A stretch of DNA of 64,000 nucleotides from Spirochaetales bacterium Spiro_07 (GTDB lineage: Bacteria; Spirochaetota; Spirochaetia; Treponematales; Treponemataceae), in assembly GCA_001603145.1 (NCBI GenBank), contig LVBI01000011.1, positions 52,500-116,499 of the forward strand, given 5' to 3'. Below the pieces are notes generated by a model that was not told where the DNA came from, did not search any database, and saw only the letters and a list, made by a program, of their open reading frames with translations. The position numbers and the translations under genes are program-made. Below are positions 24,944 through 34,166 of the stretch, one piece after another (positions within the stretch are counted from its first letter, which is position 1; each line of letters starts with the position of its first letter).

Positions 24944-25963
24944 ATGAAAAAGTTATTCAAAGTATCTATTGCTGTTTTGCTGTTGGTTGCAATGACTGCA
25001 TCTATTTTTGCAGCACCAAAAAAGAAGGCAAAAGACAAGAAAAAGGCTGCGCCTGCCGCAGAGCCTACATACTACGTTCTTGACGTATATGATGCTTGTA
25101 CAGAGCTGAAAATCGTTCCGAACCAGTATGCTGAAGCAGGCAAGACAGATTTCCAGGAAGTTGCAAACTGGACACCGATTATTAAGACAAACAAGCCGAA
25201 GAAAGGCGACATCATCGATGTTTATTTCAAGCTGATTTCACCGATTGATATCGATTGTTTGCTGATGAACCTTGTTGATAACAGTGCAAACGCAAGCTAC
25301 TGGACAGTTCTTCAGGAAGAAAGAGATTGGACACTTACAGACATCAAGGCAAATGTTCCTGTTGAAGGTCACTTCCGTGGTGTTCTTAAGAACCCATGCC
25401 GCGGAAACCTTGTACTTCAGTTCGCTTATGGCAAGGCTAACAAGACTGGTACAACATTCAAGTTTGAGCGCGTTAAGGAATCTGTAACTGGTGCAAAGCC
25501 TGTTGAAATTAGAAAGACACCTAAGAAATTCGACTTTGACATTTCTAAAGACGCAGCTTTCGTTCAGATTGAAGCTGAATACCCATGGGTAAACGGCGTT
25601 CAGGATAGAACAGCTGATCCGACATGCTTCCAGAAAGTTGTTGACATCACAAAGCTTTTCGGCGATGACCTTCCGATTGCTGGTGATGAAATCCACTTCA
25701 AGTGGAAGTGTACAGCTGACAAAGACCTTTCTAAGCTTCTTATCCGCGCAATCGAAAACACAGCAGTTGTAAACTGGTGGGCAGAAATTGACGAAAAGGG
25801 CACAGAAGGCACACTTCTTGCTGAAAACATTAAAGCCGGTGCTGTAAACAATTTTGATTTCACAATCAAGATTAACCAGGCTTGTAAAGAAGGTATCTCT
25901 CTCTGCATCTGGTACGATGTAGGCGATGCAGACGGCTCTGTTTTGCTTAAATACGTAAAATAA
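24944..25963 (+). CDS. Abundant secreted protein with two similar domains, function unknown
   Basis: 339 residues with a clear signal peptide (LFKVSIAVLLLVAMTASIFA, cut after AAP or FAA) and a Lys/Ala-rich stretch after it. The mature part holds two copies of one domain: GDIIDVYFKLISPIDID...NSANASYWTVL near residues 85-130 resembles GDEIHFKWKCTADKDLS...NTAVVNWWAEI near 245-290, each followed by a closing strand set. Predicted beta-sandwich, periplasmic or surface. I do not recognise a family; the Trp-rich shared segment could bind carbohydrate, but that is a guess. It has a strong promoter, full Shine-Dalgarno and its own terminator, so it is a single well-expressed unit. Confidence 0.7.
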   Translation: MKKLFKVSIAVLLLVAMTASIFAAPKKKAKDKKKAAPAAEPTYYVLDVYDACTELKIVPNQYAEAGKTDFQEVANWTPIIKTNKPKKGDIIDVYFKLISPIDIDCLLMNLVDNSANASYWTVLQEERDWTLTDIKANVPVEGHFRGVLKNPCRGNLVLQFAYGKANKTGTTFKFERVKESVTGAKPVEIRKTPKKFDFDISKDAAFVQIEAEYPWVNGVQDRTADPTCFQKVVDITKLFGDDLPIAGDEIHFKWKCTADKDLSKLLIRAIENTAVVNWWAEIDEKGTEGTLLAENIKAGAVNNFDFTIKINQACKEGISLCIWYDVGDADGSVLLKYVK

Positions 25964-25973
25964 GCTGTTAAGG

Positions 25974-26037
25974 GATTCCGAAACCAGTTCGGAATGACTT
26001 TTGTAAAGGCCGGTTCTTTTTGAGCCGGTCTTTTTTT
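25974..26037 (+). terminator. Terminator preceded by a short R1-like palindrome
   Basis: 25974-25998 reads GATTCCGAA-acca-GTTCGGAATGAC, an R1-type palindrome. 26008-26037 is the terminator proper: CCGGTTC / GAGCCGG with outer G-C and G-T pairs, then T7. Confidence 0.75.
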
Positions 26038-26064
26038 ATGCCCGGGTGCAATCTGTTAAAAAGC

Positions 26065-26092
26065 TTGAATTTGACTGGATATGTGTTAGAAT
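26065..26092 (+). promoter_or_regulatory. Promoter of the AlbA_2 gene
   Basis: TTGAAT (26065-26070), 16-base spacer, TAGAAT (26087-26092). The ATG at 26104 is 11 bases on, leaving a leader of about five bases and no room for a ribosome site. Confidence 0.5.
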
Positions 26093-26103
26093 AATAACAG
26101 ATT

Positions 26104-27474
26104 ATGAACATAAACGAAAGCGCAAACCTTGAGCTGAAACGCCAGTTCACAGATGAAATCAAAAAAGAAGTTGTAGCCTTTGCAAACACGGCCGGCGGAA
26201 TCATTTACGTCGGTGTAAACGATGACGGCTCTGTCTGCGGTGTTGAGAACGTCGATGACGAGATGCTCCGCCTTTCAAGCTCAATCCGCCAGTCAATCAA
26301 GCCAGACATAACGATGTTCGTGTCATACATGACGGAAGTGCTTGAAGACAAGAACGTGATTAAAATCACCGTTCAGCGCGGCAACGCCCGCCCTTATTAT
26401 CTTGCAAACAAGGGCATGCGCTCTGCCGGTGTTTATGTGCGCCACGGTTCAGAATCTGTAATGGCATCTGAAGCCGCAATCTTTAAGATGACGCAAGAAA
26501 ACAGCGGCGAACGCTACGAAGAGCAGCGCTCGCTGAACCAGAAGCTTACGTTTGTTGAGCTTTCGCGGCAGTTTGCGGCCAGAAACATTGCGTTTGAAGG
26601 GCGCGACAAGAAACGGCTCGGCTTGATTACTGAAGAAGGTCAGTACACAAATCTTGCACTGCTTCTCTCTGACCAGTGTACGCACACAATAAAGGCTGCG
26701 CTTTTTGAAGGCACTGACACAACAACTTTTAAAGACAGACGCGAATTCGGCGGCTCGCTTTTGACGCAGCTCCACGACGTTTATGAATGGATAGATTTTC
26801 ACAATTGTACGAGCTCAAGCTTCAAAGGACTTTACCGCACAGACTTGCGGGATTTTCCGCCGTCCGCCGTGCGCGAAGCTTTGCTCAACGCCATCGTTCA
26901 TAGAGATTACAGCTTGAGCGCGAGCATCTTGATTCACGTTTTCAAAGACCGCTTCGAGATAATTTCAGTCGGCGGCCTTGTAGAAGGGCTTCGGCGTGAC
27001 GACATTATGCTCGGCGTTTCGGCGGCCAGAAACACCAACCTTTCAAAGGTCTTTTACAGACTCATGCTCGTTGAGGCTTATGGTTCGGGCTTGCCGAGAA
27101 TTTTTGCAAGCTATAAAGAAGAATCTGCAAACGGCTTGGCAGACTATAAAAAGCTGCCATCCCCCGAAATTTCGGTAAGCGACAACGCTTTCAAGCTTAC
27201 GCTGCCCAATTTGAACGAATGGCAGAAGCGCAATGCTGCCAGCATTGAAATAACGCCTGTTCAGGCAAAGCACCGCGAAGCGGTAATAGATTTTGCTTCA
27301 AAAAAAGGTTATCTTACACGCAAAGACTTGCAGATAAGCTTTAATTTTTCGCAGTCGCTTGCTTTGCGGCTGTTGCGCGATTTGACGAAAGAGGGCGTGC
27401 TTAATTCGGTTGGCAAAGGCCCTGCGACGCGCTATTTTCTTTCTGCAAGCAGCCGGAAAACCGAACCGCAATAA
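26104..27474 (+). CDS. AlbA_2 / RecG-like putative transcriptional regulator
   Basis: 456 residues. N terminus is an AlbA_2 (Schlafen-like, divergent AAA) DNA-binding domain: ESANLELKRQFTDEIKKEVVAFANTAGG with IYVGVNDDG. Residues about 190-370 fit the HATPase_c_4 domain that goes with it (FPPSAVREALLNAIVHRDYS, then a GSGLPRI segment). The last 80 residues look like a winged helix (KKGYLTRKDLQISFNFSQSLALRLLRDL). Such proteins are often annotated as RecG-like helicases or transcriptional regulators but lack helicase motifs. The gene runs into hrpB with a six-base gap, so the two are probably co-transcribed. Target unknown. Confidence 0.8.
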   Translation: MNINESANLELKRQFTDEIKKEVVAFANTAGGIIYVGVNDDGSVCGVENVDDEMLRLSSSIRQSIKPDITMFVSYMTEVLEDKNVIKITVQRGNARPYYLANKGMRSAGVYVRHGSESVMASEAAIFKMTQENSGERYEEQRSLNQKLTFVELSRQFAARNIAFEGRDKKRLGLITEEGQYTNLALLLSDQCTHTIKAALFEGTDTTTFKDRREFGGSLLTQLHDVYEWIDFHNCTSSSFKGLYRTDLRDFPPSAVREALLNAIVHRDYSLSASILIHVFKDRFEIISVGGLVEGLRRDDIMLGVSAARNTNLSKVFYRLMLVEAYGSGLPRIFASYKEESANGLADYKKLPSPEISVSDNAFKLTLPNLNEWQKRNAASIEITPVQAKHREAVIDFASKKGYLTRKDLQISFNFSQSLALRLLRDLTKEGVLNSVGKGPATRYFLSASSRKTEPQ

Positions 27475-27480
27475 TGTATT

Positions 27481-29979
27481 ATGGCAGAAAACGACGCACA
27501 TTTCTTAGACAAGCAGATTAAGCTGAACGCAACCGAAAAATTCGGCAGCCTGCCTGTTTTTAAGCATCTTGAAAAAATTGCAGAAACTCTGAAAAATGCA
27601 CCGTCGCGCAGTCTTGTGCTTACGGCAGAAACTGGTGCCGGAAAATCTACGGCCGTGCCGTTTGCGCTTCTTGATGCGTTTGAAGGCAAAGTGCTTATGC
27701 TTGAGCCGCGTCGCCTTGCCGTGCTTTCGCTTGCAAAATATGCTTCAGAAGTTGCGCAAGAACCTTTGGGGCACTTTGCCGGCTACAGAATGCATCTCGA
27801 CACAAAGGCCGGAAAAGACACGCGTCTTGAAGTTGTAACCGAAGCAGTTGCGCTGCGGTTCATCCAGAGCGACCCTTCTCTTGAAGGCTTTTCTGTCATC
27901 ATAATCGACGAATTCCACGAACGTTCAGTTTATGCAGATACGTTTCTCGCTTTTCTCAAAGAAGCCATGCAGCTGCGCGATGATCTTTTCCTTGTGGTAA
28001 TGTCCGCGACGATTGACGCAAAAAAGCTCTGCACATTCCTCGGCTGCCCGCATTATTCTGTGCCGGGCAGGCTTTTTCCTGTAGAGATTGAATATGCGCC
28101 CATAAAACCGGAAACCGCCGCCGTCCGTGAGCTTGAAAAGACAAGCGGCGGCACAATTCTTGTGTTTCTGCCCGGAATACGCGACATACGCCGCACAGAA
28201 GAAAATCTCCGCAACATGATTGAAGCGCAGCAGGATGTAGAAATCTGCATACTTCACAGTTCCGTCTCTTTTGAAGAGCAACGACATGTGCTTGTGCCGC
28301 CCGAAAACGGCTTGCGCCGCATCATCTTGTCTTCAAGTATTGCAGAAACTTCGCTGACGCTGCCTGGCATAACAAGCGTAATCGATTCGGGGCTTGCGCG
28401 CATAAGCCGCTTTGACCCGCGCACCGGCATGAACCGCCTTGTAACAGAAACCGAATCCGAATTTTCGGCGGCGCAAAGAGCCGGCCGCGCAGGCCGCACG
28501 CAAAAAGGCCGCTGCATACGCCTTTGGGAGAAAAACGATTTAAGGCAGCAAAACATTCCGGCAGAGATTTTGCGCTCCGATATAACTGGAATAATTCTCG
28601 AATGTGCGTGCTGGGGCGCGTTGAGCCGCACTTCGCTTGACTGGCTTGATTTGCCGCCGCAAGGTGCATGGAATCAGGCTGTGGAATTCCTTAAAAAAGC
28701 AGGTCTGCTCGAAGAAAAGAACGCTGAAAAGCGCAATGCCCCGGACGAAGCAGGTGCAATCACTGCTTTGGGCAAATTTGTCTTGTCTTTGGGTTTGCAC
28801 CCACGGCTCGGCGCGGTTGCGGCGGCATCTGCCTTGAACGGTGATATTCAAAACGGATTGGATTATATCGCAAAATATAGCGGTGAAACTTCGCCTGAGC
28901 GCATAAAAAAGCTGCGCGCAAACCTTGAGGGCAAGCTGAAAAACTTTAAAGCTGAAGGTCTCGCGGCTGAACCGCAAAGTCGCAACAATGAAAAGCTTGA
29001 AAAAGCTGCAATTCTTCTTGCAGGGTTCTTTGACCGCGTTGCACGGCACGAAAGCGGCAGAATTTATCAGCTTTATTCCGGCAGAAAAGCAAAGCTCTGC
29101 GCAGATTTTGCTGAAAAGATGAACGATTCGGCCTTACCTGAGTTTATAATCGCGGTTGACGCTGATGTGGGCGAAAACCTCGGTACAATCTACGAAGCGG
29201 AACCACTTTTTGGCGTTGAATCTTATCTTGAAGCGCACGCAAAAGAAGAAACCGCCGTGTTTTTTGAAGACACAAAAAGCGGGCGCAAAGTCAGAAAGGT
29301 CAGGCGTCTGCTTTACGGCAAAATCTGCCTAAAAGAAGAGCAGCTTAAAGTTGAAAAATCCGACACGGCGCAGGCTTATCTTTCATATTTCAGAGAAAGC
29401 GGGCTTGAGTCGCTGCCGTGGAGCAAGGCTTCGGCCGCATTTTTTGAGCGCGTACGCTTTTTGGCAAAGCACGGCAGTGCAAACGGCAGTTTTGGCGGCA
29501 GTGCAAATGGCGCTTCTGGCTGTGTTCCGCCTGATATTGCGGAAACAGAAGCAGACAAGCTTCTTGAAACGCTTGAAGAATGGCTGCTGCCGTTCTGGGG
29601 CAATGCGCCGGAATTGTCAGAAGAAGCCTTTTTAGAGGCTTTGCGCTATAAATTTGACGGTCGCACTGTAGACAAAGCTGTGCCTCTCCGGCTCAAGCTA
29701 GAAAACGGCAAAGAAGTGCAAGTCAGATATGAAGAGCTTGACAAAAACGAAGGGCCTATTCCTGTCATAGAAATCATAATTCAACAGATTTTCGGCTGCA
29801 AAAAGACGCCTGAAATTTGCGGCGTGCCTGTGCTTTTAAGGCTGCTTTCGCCAGCACGGCGGCCGCTTCAAGTTACGCGCGACCTTGAAGGCTTTTGGAA
29901 AAACACATGGCCAGAAATCTGCAAAGAAATGAAAGGCCGCTATCCGAAGCACAACTGGGACGCATCACGACCGGACTGA
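27481..29979 (+). CDS. hrpB: ATP-dependent helicase HrpB
   Basis: 832 residues, DExH-type. Motif I GAGKST at 53-58, motif II DEFHER near 141, motif III SATIDA, motif V/VI SSIAETSLTLPG and QRAGRAGR. The long C-terminal part, with the family end region (PVLLRLLSPARRPLQVTRDLEGFWKNTW) is the HrpB type rather than HrpA. A low-complexity Gly/Ser/Asn segment (GSANGSFGGSANGAS) near residue 665 interrupts the C-terminal half. Likely role in RNA or ribonucleoprotein remodelling; in other bacteria disruption has mild effects. It follows the AlbA_2 gene by six bases. Confidence 0.93.
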   Translation: MAENDAHFLDKQIKLNATEKFGSLPVFKHLEKIAETLKNAPSRSLVLTAETGAGKSTAVPFALLDAFEGKVLMLEPRRLAVLSLAKYASEVAQEPLGHFAGYRMHLDTKAGKDTRLEVVTEAVALRFIQSDPSLEGFSVIIIDEFHERSVYADTFLAFLKEAMQLRDDLFLVVMSATIDAKKLCTFLGCPHYSVPGRLFPVEIEYAPIKPETAAVRELEKTSGGTILVFLPGIRDIRRTEENLRNMIEAQQDVEICILHSSVSFEEQRHVLVPPENGLRRIILSSSIAETSLTLPGITSVIDSGLARISRFDPRTGMNRLVTETESEFSAAQRAGRAGRTQKGRCIRLWEKNDLRQQNIPAEILRSDITGIILECACWGALSRTSLDWLDLPPQGAWNQAVEFLKKAGLLEEKNAEKRNAPDEAGAITALGKFVLSLGLHPRLGAVAAASALNGDIQNGLDYIAKYSGETSPERIKKLRANLEGKLKNFKAEGLAAEPQSRNNEKLEKAAILLAGFFDRVARHESGRIYQLYSGRKAKLCADFAEKMNDSALPEFIIAVDADVGENLGTIYEAEPLFGVESYLEAHAKEETAVFFEDTKSGRKVRKVRRLLYGKICLKEEQLKVEKSDTAQAYLSYFRESGLESLPWSKASAAFFERVRFLAKHGSANGSFGGSANGASGCVPPDIAETEADKLLETLEEWLLPFWGNAPELSEEAFLEALRYKFDGRTVDKAVPLRLKLENGKEVQVRYEELDKNEGPIPVIEIIIQQIFGCKKTPEICGVPVLLRLLSPARRPLQVTRDLEGFWKNTWPEICKEMKGRYPKHNWDASRPD

Positions 29980-30111
29980 CAAAGCAAGCTGAAGCTTCGC
30001 AAAAAACAAGCGCAAATCTGTTTTGCACAGGCGACTTTTTTATTCAATGATGATATAATCTATCAAGCCAAATAGCCGGAAAGTTCCGGCCAAAAAAAAT
30101 CGGATGAACTT

Positions 30112-31026
30112 ATGCCAATAAAAATACAGTCAGATTTGCCGGCAAGGGCAATACTTGAATCAGAAAATATATTCGTAATGACGGAACAGCGCGCCGCGCT
30201 GCAGGATATCCGCCCTCTGCACATAGCCATTGTCAATTTGATGCCGACGAAAATTGCGACAGAAACACAGCTTTTAAGGCTGCTCGGCAACACGCCGCTT
30301 CAAGTTGAAATTTCGCTTGTTCACATGTCTACGCACGAATCTAAGAACACAGGCGCAGAGCATCTTGAACGGTTTTACGTTACCCCAAAAGAGATATTCG
30401 ATAAAAAATATGACGGAATGATTATCACGGGCGCGCCTGTTGAGCAGCTGCCTTTTGAAGAAGTTGATTACTGGGAAGAACTTACGTCGATAATGGATTT
30501 TGCCTCAAAAAACGTCTTTTCTACGCTTTATATCTGCTGGGGCGCGCAGGCAGGTCTTTATTATCACTACGGAATTCCGAAGTACAATCTCGACAAAAAG
30601 ATGTTCGGCATCTTTCAGAACACGCGCAAAGTCAAGAACGACCCGCTTATGCGCGGTTTTGACGACCGCTTTCCGTCGCCGCAGTCGCGCCACACAGAGG
30701 TCAGAAGCGAAGACATTCTGAAAGTGCCGGAACTTCAAATTCTGGCCGAATCTCGGCGGTCGGGCGTGCTGCTTGTAAAGTCTAAGGACAACAGGCGTGT
30801 CTTCATGACCGGCCATCTGGAATATGACACAGAAACGCTCGGTGCAGAATATTTTCGCGATATAAGTCAACACAAACCGATAGAAATGCCTTACAATTAT
30901 TTTCCGGATGATAATCCTGAGAACAGGCCGGTTTCAACGTGGCGCAGCCATGCGCATTTGTTTTACTCAAACTGGCTTAACTATTACGTATACCAAGAAA
31001 CGCCTTTCGAGCTGGACAACATTTGA
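30112..31026 (+). CDS. metA: Homoserine O-acetyltransferase (MetA family)
   Basis: 304 residues, full length for MetA. Catalytic C142 in YICWGAQA, H235 and E237 in GHLEYD all sit at their canonical numbers. Residue 111 is Glu ([10 protein letters not shown]); in characterised MetA enzymes Glu111 goes with acetyl-CoA use and Gly111 with succinyl-CoA. So the product should be O-acetylhomoserine, which MetY at 23532-24812 can turn into homocysteine. A TATAAT-like box lies at about 30052. No riboswitch was recognised upstream. The stop codon overlaps the start of the next gene by one base. Confidence 0.93.
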   Translation: MPIKIQSDLPARAILESENIFVMTEQRAALQDIRPLHIAIVNLMPTKIATETQLLRLLGNTPLQVEISLVHMSTHESKNTGAEHLERFYVTPKEIFDKKYDGMIITGAPVEQLPFEEVDYWEELTSIMDFASKNVFSTLYICWGAQAGLYYHYGIPKYNLDKKMFGIFQNTRKVKNDPLMRGFDDRFPSPQSRHTEVRSEDILKVPELQILAESRRSGVLLVKSKDNRRVFMTGHLEYDTETLGAEYFRDISQHKPIEMPYNYFPDDNPENRPVSTWRSHAHLFYSNWLNYYVYQETPFELDNI

Positions 31027-33461
31027 TGAGAAGCAGAAGACAGAAGAGACTGAAACAGAAGAATTTTTTCTCGTTTTTTGACAATGAATACATTCTTGCG
31101 ATTGTGCTTTGTCTTGCTGTCTTCACTTGCCTTATCTCAATGGCGTTCGTCTTTACGTACAAGAGCGTGCGCCACACAAGCACAAAATCAATGATTGAAG
31201 AGCTTCAGCTTTATACAGACGAAATCGGAACGGCGCTGCACGAAGCCGAGCTTCAGCTTACGCAGCTTGCCGCAGAGCCTCAGCTTGCCGAGTTTATCAG
31301 CAAGGGCAGCGGCGGAACTGCACCTGAGATTGTTGAAAAAATCAAGTGGCAGACCGGTGTAATTCAGACAGCGCTGCCTGTAATTGATTCAATCGAATAT
31401 TTTGATGTAGGTGGCGCGCCGGTGCTGTTTGGCGGCGATGAAGGAAACGCCACGCTTTTGAGGAACATCATTTCTTGGATATTTCTCAACACAAACCCTT
31501 GCGGTCAGCCGCTTTTTTTGACGCTGCCCGACAACGCTTCGAACATTTCTTATTTTATAGTGCCTGTCTTAAAAGAAGACGAACTGTGCGGCTTTATCGT
31601 TTCAAAGACTTCGCGTGTCTATTTTTACAATTATCTTGACAGGCAGTCTTTTGGCAGAAGCGGCGCGCTTTATATTTTTGATAACTACCTCAACATGCTT
31701 TGCGGTGCGCTTTCTTCGGCAGAATGGTCAGAAGTCTTGCTCGAAAATCCGGGGCTTGTTGAAAAATTCTTGCCGAAACTGAATGAATCTGCAAAAGAGA
31801 TAAGCTTCCGCGTGGCAGACCAGCCTGAACGCATAGCCGTAACGACGATAAACCGCGAATTCAATATTGTTTTGTGTGCTTCTGTAAACCGCATGGAACT
31901 TGCCGTAAACGCGTTTGCATCGCTAAGGCTGCTGCTCGTTACGTCGCTTTTCATGTTTGCCGCTGCTGTCTGTGTCAACATTTTGCTTTACAAACGTCTT
32001 GATACGCCGCTTGAAAAGATGGTCGCAAGATGTATGGAAATCAAAAAAGGCAATCAAGATGTGCGCTTTGAGAAATTCCGCGACAAGAACCTTAACATTC
32101 TGGCTGAAACGCTGAACGAGACAATCTCTTCGATGTCTGCTTATCAGGCAAACCTTGAGGTTATGGCTTTTACAGACCCTCTTCTCGGCATCGGCAACAG
32201 AAGCGCATTGATACGCGCGCTAGAAGAGTTCATTCACACCGCAAGAAAAGACTTTTCGATTTTCATGATTGACGTTGTTGATTTTGACCATTTCAACGAG
32301 CTTTTCTCTGTAAAGACAGGCGACATGCTTTTGCGCAAAACCGCCGCCATGCTCGACACAGTTTCGCAGTCAAATGTCTACCGCTACAACGGCGATACTT
32401 TCGTGATTATCACGCCGAATGCAGACGGTGCAAAATGCGCGAACGTTATTCGCGAAATCAAAGAATATTTCCAAAATCCTGTGGATATTCCGGCCGGCAG
32501 ATACACAATCAGCATGAACGCTGGGCGCGCCGACTACCCTGACCACGGCACTACGCCGCTAGAGCTTTTGCGCAGTTGCAAGACCGCGCTGAAATATTCC
32601 AAGACTTTGACAGAGCGCAACTTGTGCATCGTCTACAGCAGCATCATCAACGATGCGGTTGGGCGCGGCAACGTAATCAAAGACATTGTGCTTGACGCAA
32701 TCAACAACCAGACAGACATAGAAGTTGTCTATCAGCCGGTTTATTCAATTAAAGACGGAAAATTCACGCGGCTTGAAGCTTTGCTGCGCATAAAGAACAG
32801 CCAGTATGTGATAAGCCCCGAAGAAGCAATTGCCGTTGCCGAGGCGAACGGCTTTATCAACGATTTGGGCGACATCATCATCAGAAATGTGTGTGAATTT
32901 GCAAAGACCATGCAGAACAGGCAGACTTACATCGACACAATTTCGATTAACCTTTCTGTCGTTCAGCTTTTGCAGCACGGCTTCTTTGACCGCGTCAAGA
33001 AGATTCTCACAGATTCACAGATTCCGCTTTCGTTCTTTGAGTTTGAAATTACAGAGTCTGTGCTTATAACTTCGTTTGAATCTGTTAAAGAAAAGATTTC
33101 GCAGCTAAAGTCGCTCGGCATCCGCATTGCTTTGGACGATTTTGGTGCAGGCTACAGCGGCATCAACTATCTGGCGAACTTGCCGGTAGACACGCTGAAG
33201 CTTGACCGCCAGATTGTGTTCCAACTTGGCCGCTCAAACCGCCAGGACGTGCTTATCAAGTCTATAATCGATGCATGCAAGAGCTTCAATTTGAGCATTG
33301 TAACTGAAGGCGTTGAGACGCAAGAAGTGCTTGACCGCGCCATAGAGCTTGGCGCTGACTACATTCAGGGCTTTTTCTACGCAATGCCGATGACAGGCGC
33401 GCGCCTTTTGAGCTTTCTTGAAGAGGCGCGGCTTGTGGCAGGTTTTCAGCACATAGACTAA
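31026..33461 (+). CDS. Membrane GGDEF-EAL protein (cyclic-di-GMP phosphodiesterase)
   Basis: 811 residues. A membrane segment near 25-45, an outside sensor region of about 230 residues, a second membrane segment near 300 and a HAMP-like linker. The GGDEF domain is degenerate: the active loop reads NGDTF and it should not make cyclic-di-GMP. The EAL domain is intact: LEALLR, INLSV, FEITES, LDDFGAGYSG, LKLDR, TEGVET and IQGFFY are all present, so it should hydrolyse cyclic-di-GMP, with the GGDEF part perhaps binding GTP. The ATG overlaps the metA stop (TGATG), so it is translated from the same message; the functional link to methionine is unclear. Confidence 0.88.
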   Translation: MRSRRQKRLKQKNFFSFFDNEYILAIVLCLAVFTCLISMAFVFTYKSVRHTSTKSMIEELQLYTDEIGTALHEAELQLTQLAAEPQLAEFISKGSGGTAPEIVEKIKWQTGVIQTALPVIDSIEYFDVGGAPVLFGGDEGNATLLRNIISWIFLNTNPCGQPLFLTLPDNASNISYFIVPVLKEDELCGFIVSKTSRVYFYNYLDRQSFGRSGALYIFDNYLNMLCGALSSAEWSEVLLENPGLVEKFLPKLNESAKEISFRVADQPERIAVTTINREFNIVLCASVNRMELAVNAFASLRLLLVTSLFMFAAAVCVNILLYKRLDTPLEKMVARCMEIKKGNQDVRFEKFRDKNLNILAETLNETISSMSAYQANLEVMAFTDPLLGIGNRSALIRALEEFIHTARKDFSIFMIDVVDFDHFNELFSVKTGDMLLRKTAAMLDTVSQSNVYRYNGDTFVIITPNADGAKCANVIREIKEYFQNPVDIPAGRYTISMNAGRADYPDHGTTPLELLRSCKTALKYSKTLTERNLCIVYSSIINDAVGRGNVIKDIVLDAINNQTDIEVVYQPVYSIKDGKFTRLEALLRIKNSQYVISPEEAIAVAEANGFINDLGDIIIRNVCEFAKTMQNRQTYIDTISINLSVVQLLQHGFFDRVKKILTDSQIPLSFFEFEITESVLITSFESVKEKISQLKSLGIRIALDDFGAGYSGINYLANLPVDTLKLDRQIVFQLGRSNRQDVLIKSIIDACKSFNLSIVTEGVETQEVLDRAIELGADYIQGFFYAMPMTGARLLSFLEEARLVAGFQHID

Positions 33462-33462
33462 A

Positions 33463-33597
33463 AAGAGCCTGACTAATAAGAGTAAAATGTCATTGTCGCA
33501 CTTGATGCGACAATCTTTAAGTGCTTATAAAGCAATTGAATAGATTTTCGGGTCAAGCCCGAAAATGACATTTTCTGAACTTATTAGATTCCCCTTT
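33463..33597. repeat. R1 composite palindrome with flanking inverted repeat
   Basis: Hairpin 33488-33516 (TGTCATT, GTCGCA-cttga-TGCGAC, AATCT) faces hairpin 33542-33570 (AGATT, TTCGGG-tcaa-GCCCGAA, AATGACA). They are enclosed by CTAATAAG on the left and CTTATTAG on the right. Same layout as 2855-2980 with different stem cores. Lies between convergent genes. Confidence 0.7.
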
Positions 33598-33623
33598 AGC
33601 TTTTTTGGTGCATAATGCAACTG

Positions 33624-34085
33624 CTATTTGAAGCAGACATCAACTTCGTATGCGCCATATTTCGTTATGAACGGAATAGCTATAACAGGATAGTTTTTCG
33701 GCCACGAAATTGAATGGTTTCGGCCTGAAATTGTGACAGGCGGTGAAACCTTAAGATTTACTTCAGAAAGGCTTGAAATTGCGTTTCCAGATACGACGTT
33801 AGTGAATTCAGCAACAAGCTGCTTAGCCATTTCTTCTTTTTCGTCATCTTTGATTTCGCCCATGCCGGAAAGTTCAAGCATCTTATATGCAAGCGTTCGG
33901 CCGAGCCTGAATGCGACGATTCCGCTGTAATCGCCGGTAACGCCCAGCAAACCCGAAATTTCCCATGGGTGTCCCATGCTCACATCAAGCAAGAAAGGCT
34001 CTTTGTTCGTTGAACCAAGATTGAACATTGTTTCAAAGACTGAAAGGCCTGCGGACAAAAACGGATTGATAATCTTAACATTCAT
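33624..34085 (-). CDS. cheX: CheX-family CheY-P phosphatase
   Basis: 153 residues, CheC/CheX/FliY superfamily. The single active-site motif E-x2-N is in AEFTNVVSGNA, and GLLGVTGDYSGIVAFRL and the MAKQLVAEF helix fit CheX. CheX removes the phosphate from CheY and is the standard terminating enzyme of spirochaete chemotaxis, where CheZ is absent. It stands alone, on the minus strand, well apart from the cheY-like gene at 915. A GGGGG-containing ribosome site (GGGGGTTCTTCT) precedes the ATG. Confidence 0.85.
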   Translation of the reverse strand: MNVKIINPFLSAGLSVFETMFNLGSTNKEPFLLDVSMGHPWEISGLLGVTGDYSGIVAFRLGRTLAYKMLELSGMGEIKDDEKEEMAKQLVAEFTNVVSGNAISSLSEVNLKVSPPVTISGRNHSISWPKNYPVIAIPFITKYGAYEVDVCFK

Positions 34086-34166
34086 AGAAGAACCCCCATG
34101 TTTCTGTTTATTATTATAACACAGGTTTTAAATAAAAAATATCCAAAATGTGAAATTTTTATTTTC

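Noticed and set aside
29466..29530. Possible insertion in hrpB
   Set aside because: The Gly/Ser/Asn-rich GSANGSFGGSANGAS part is in frame and short; a flexible linker rather than an inserted element.
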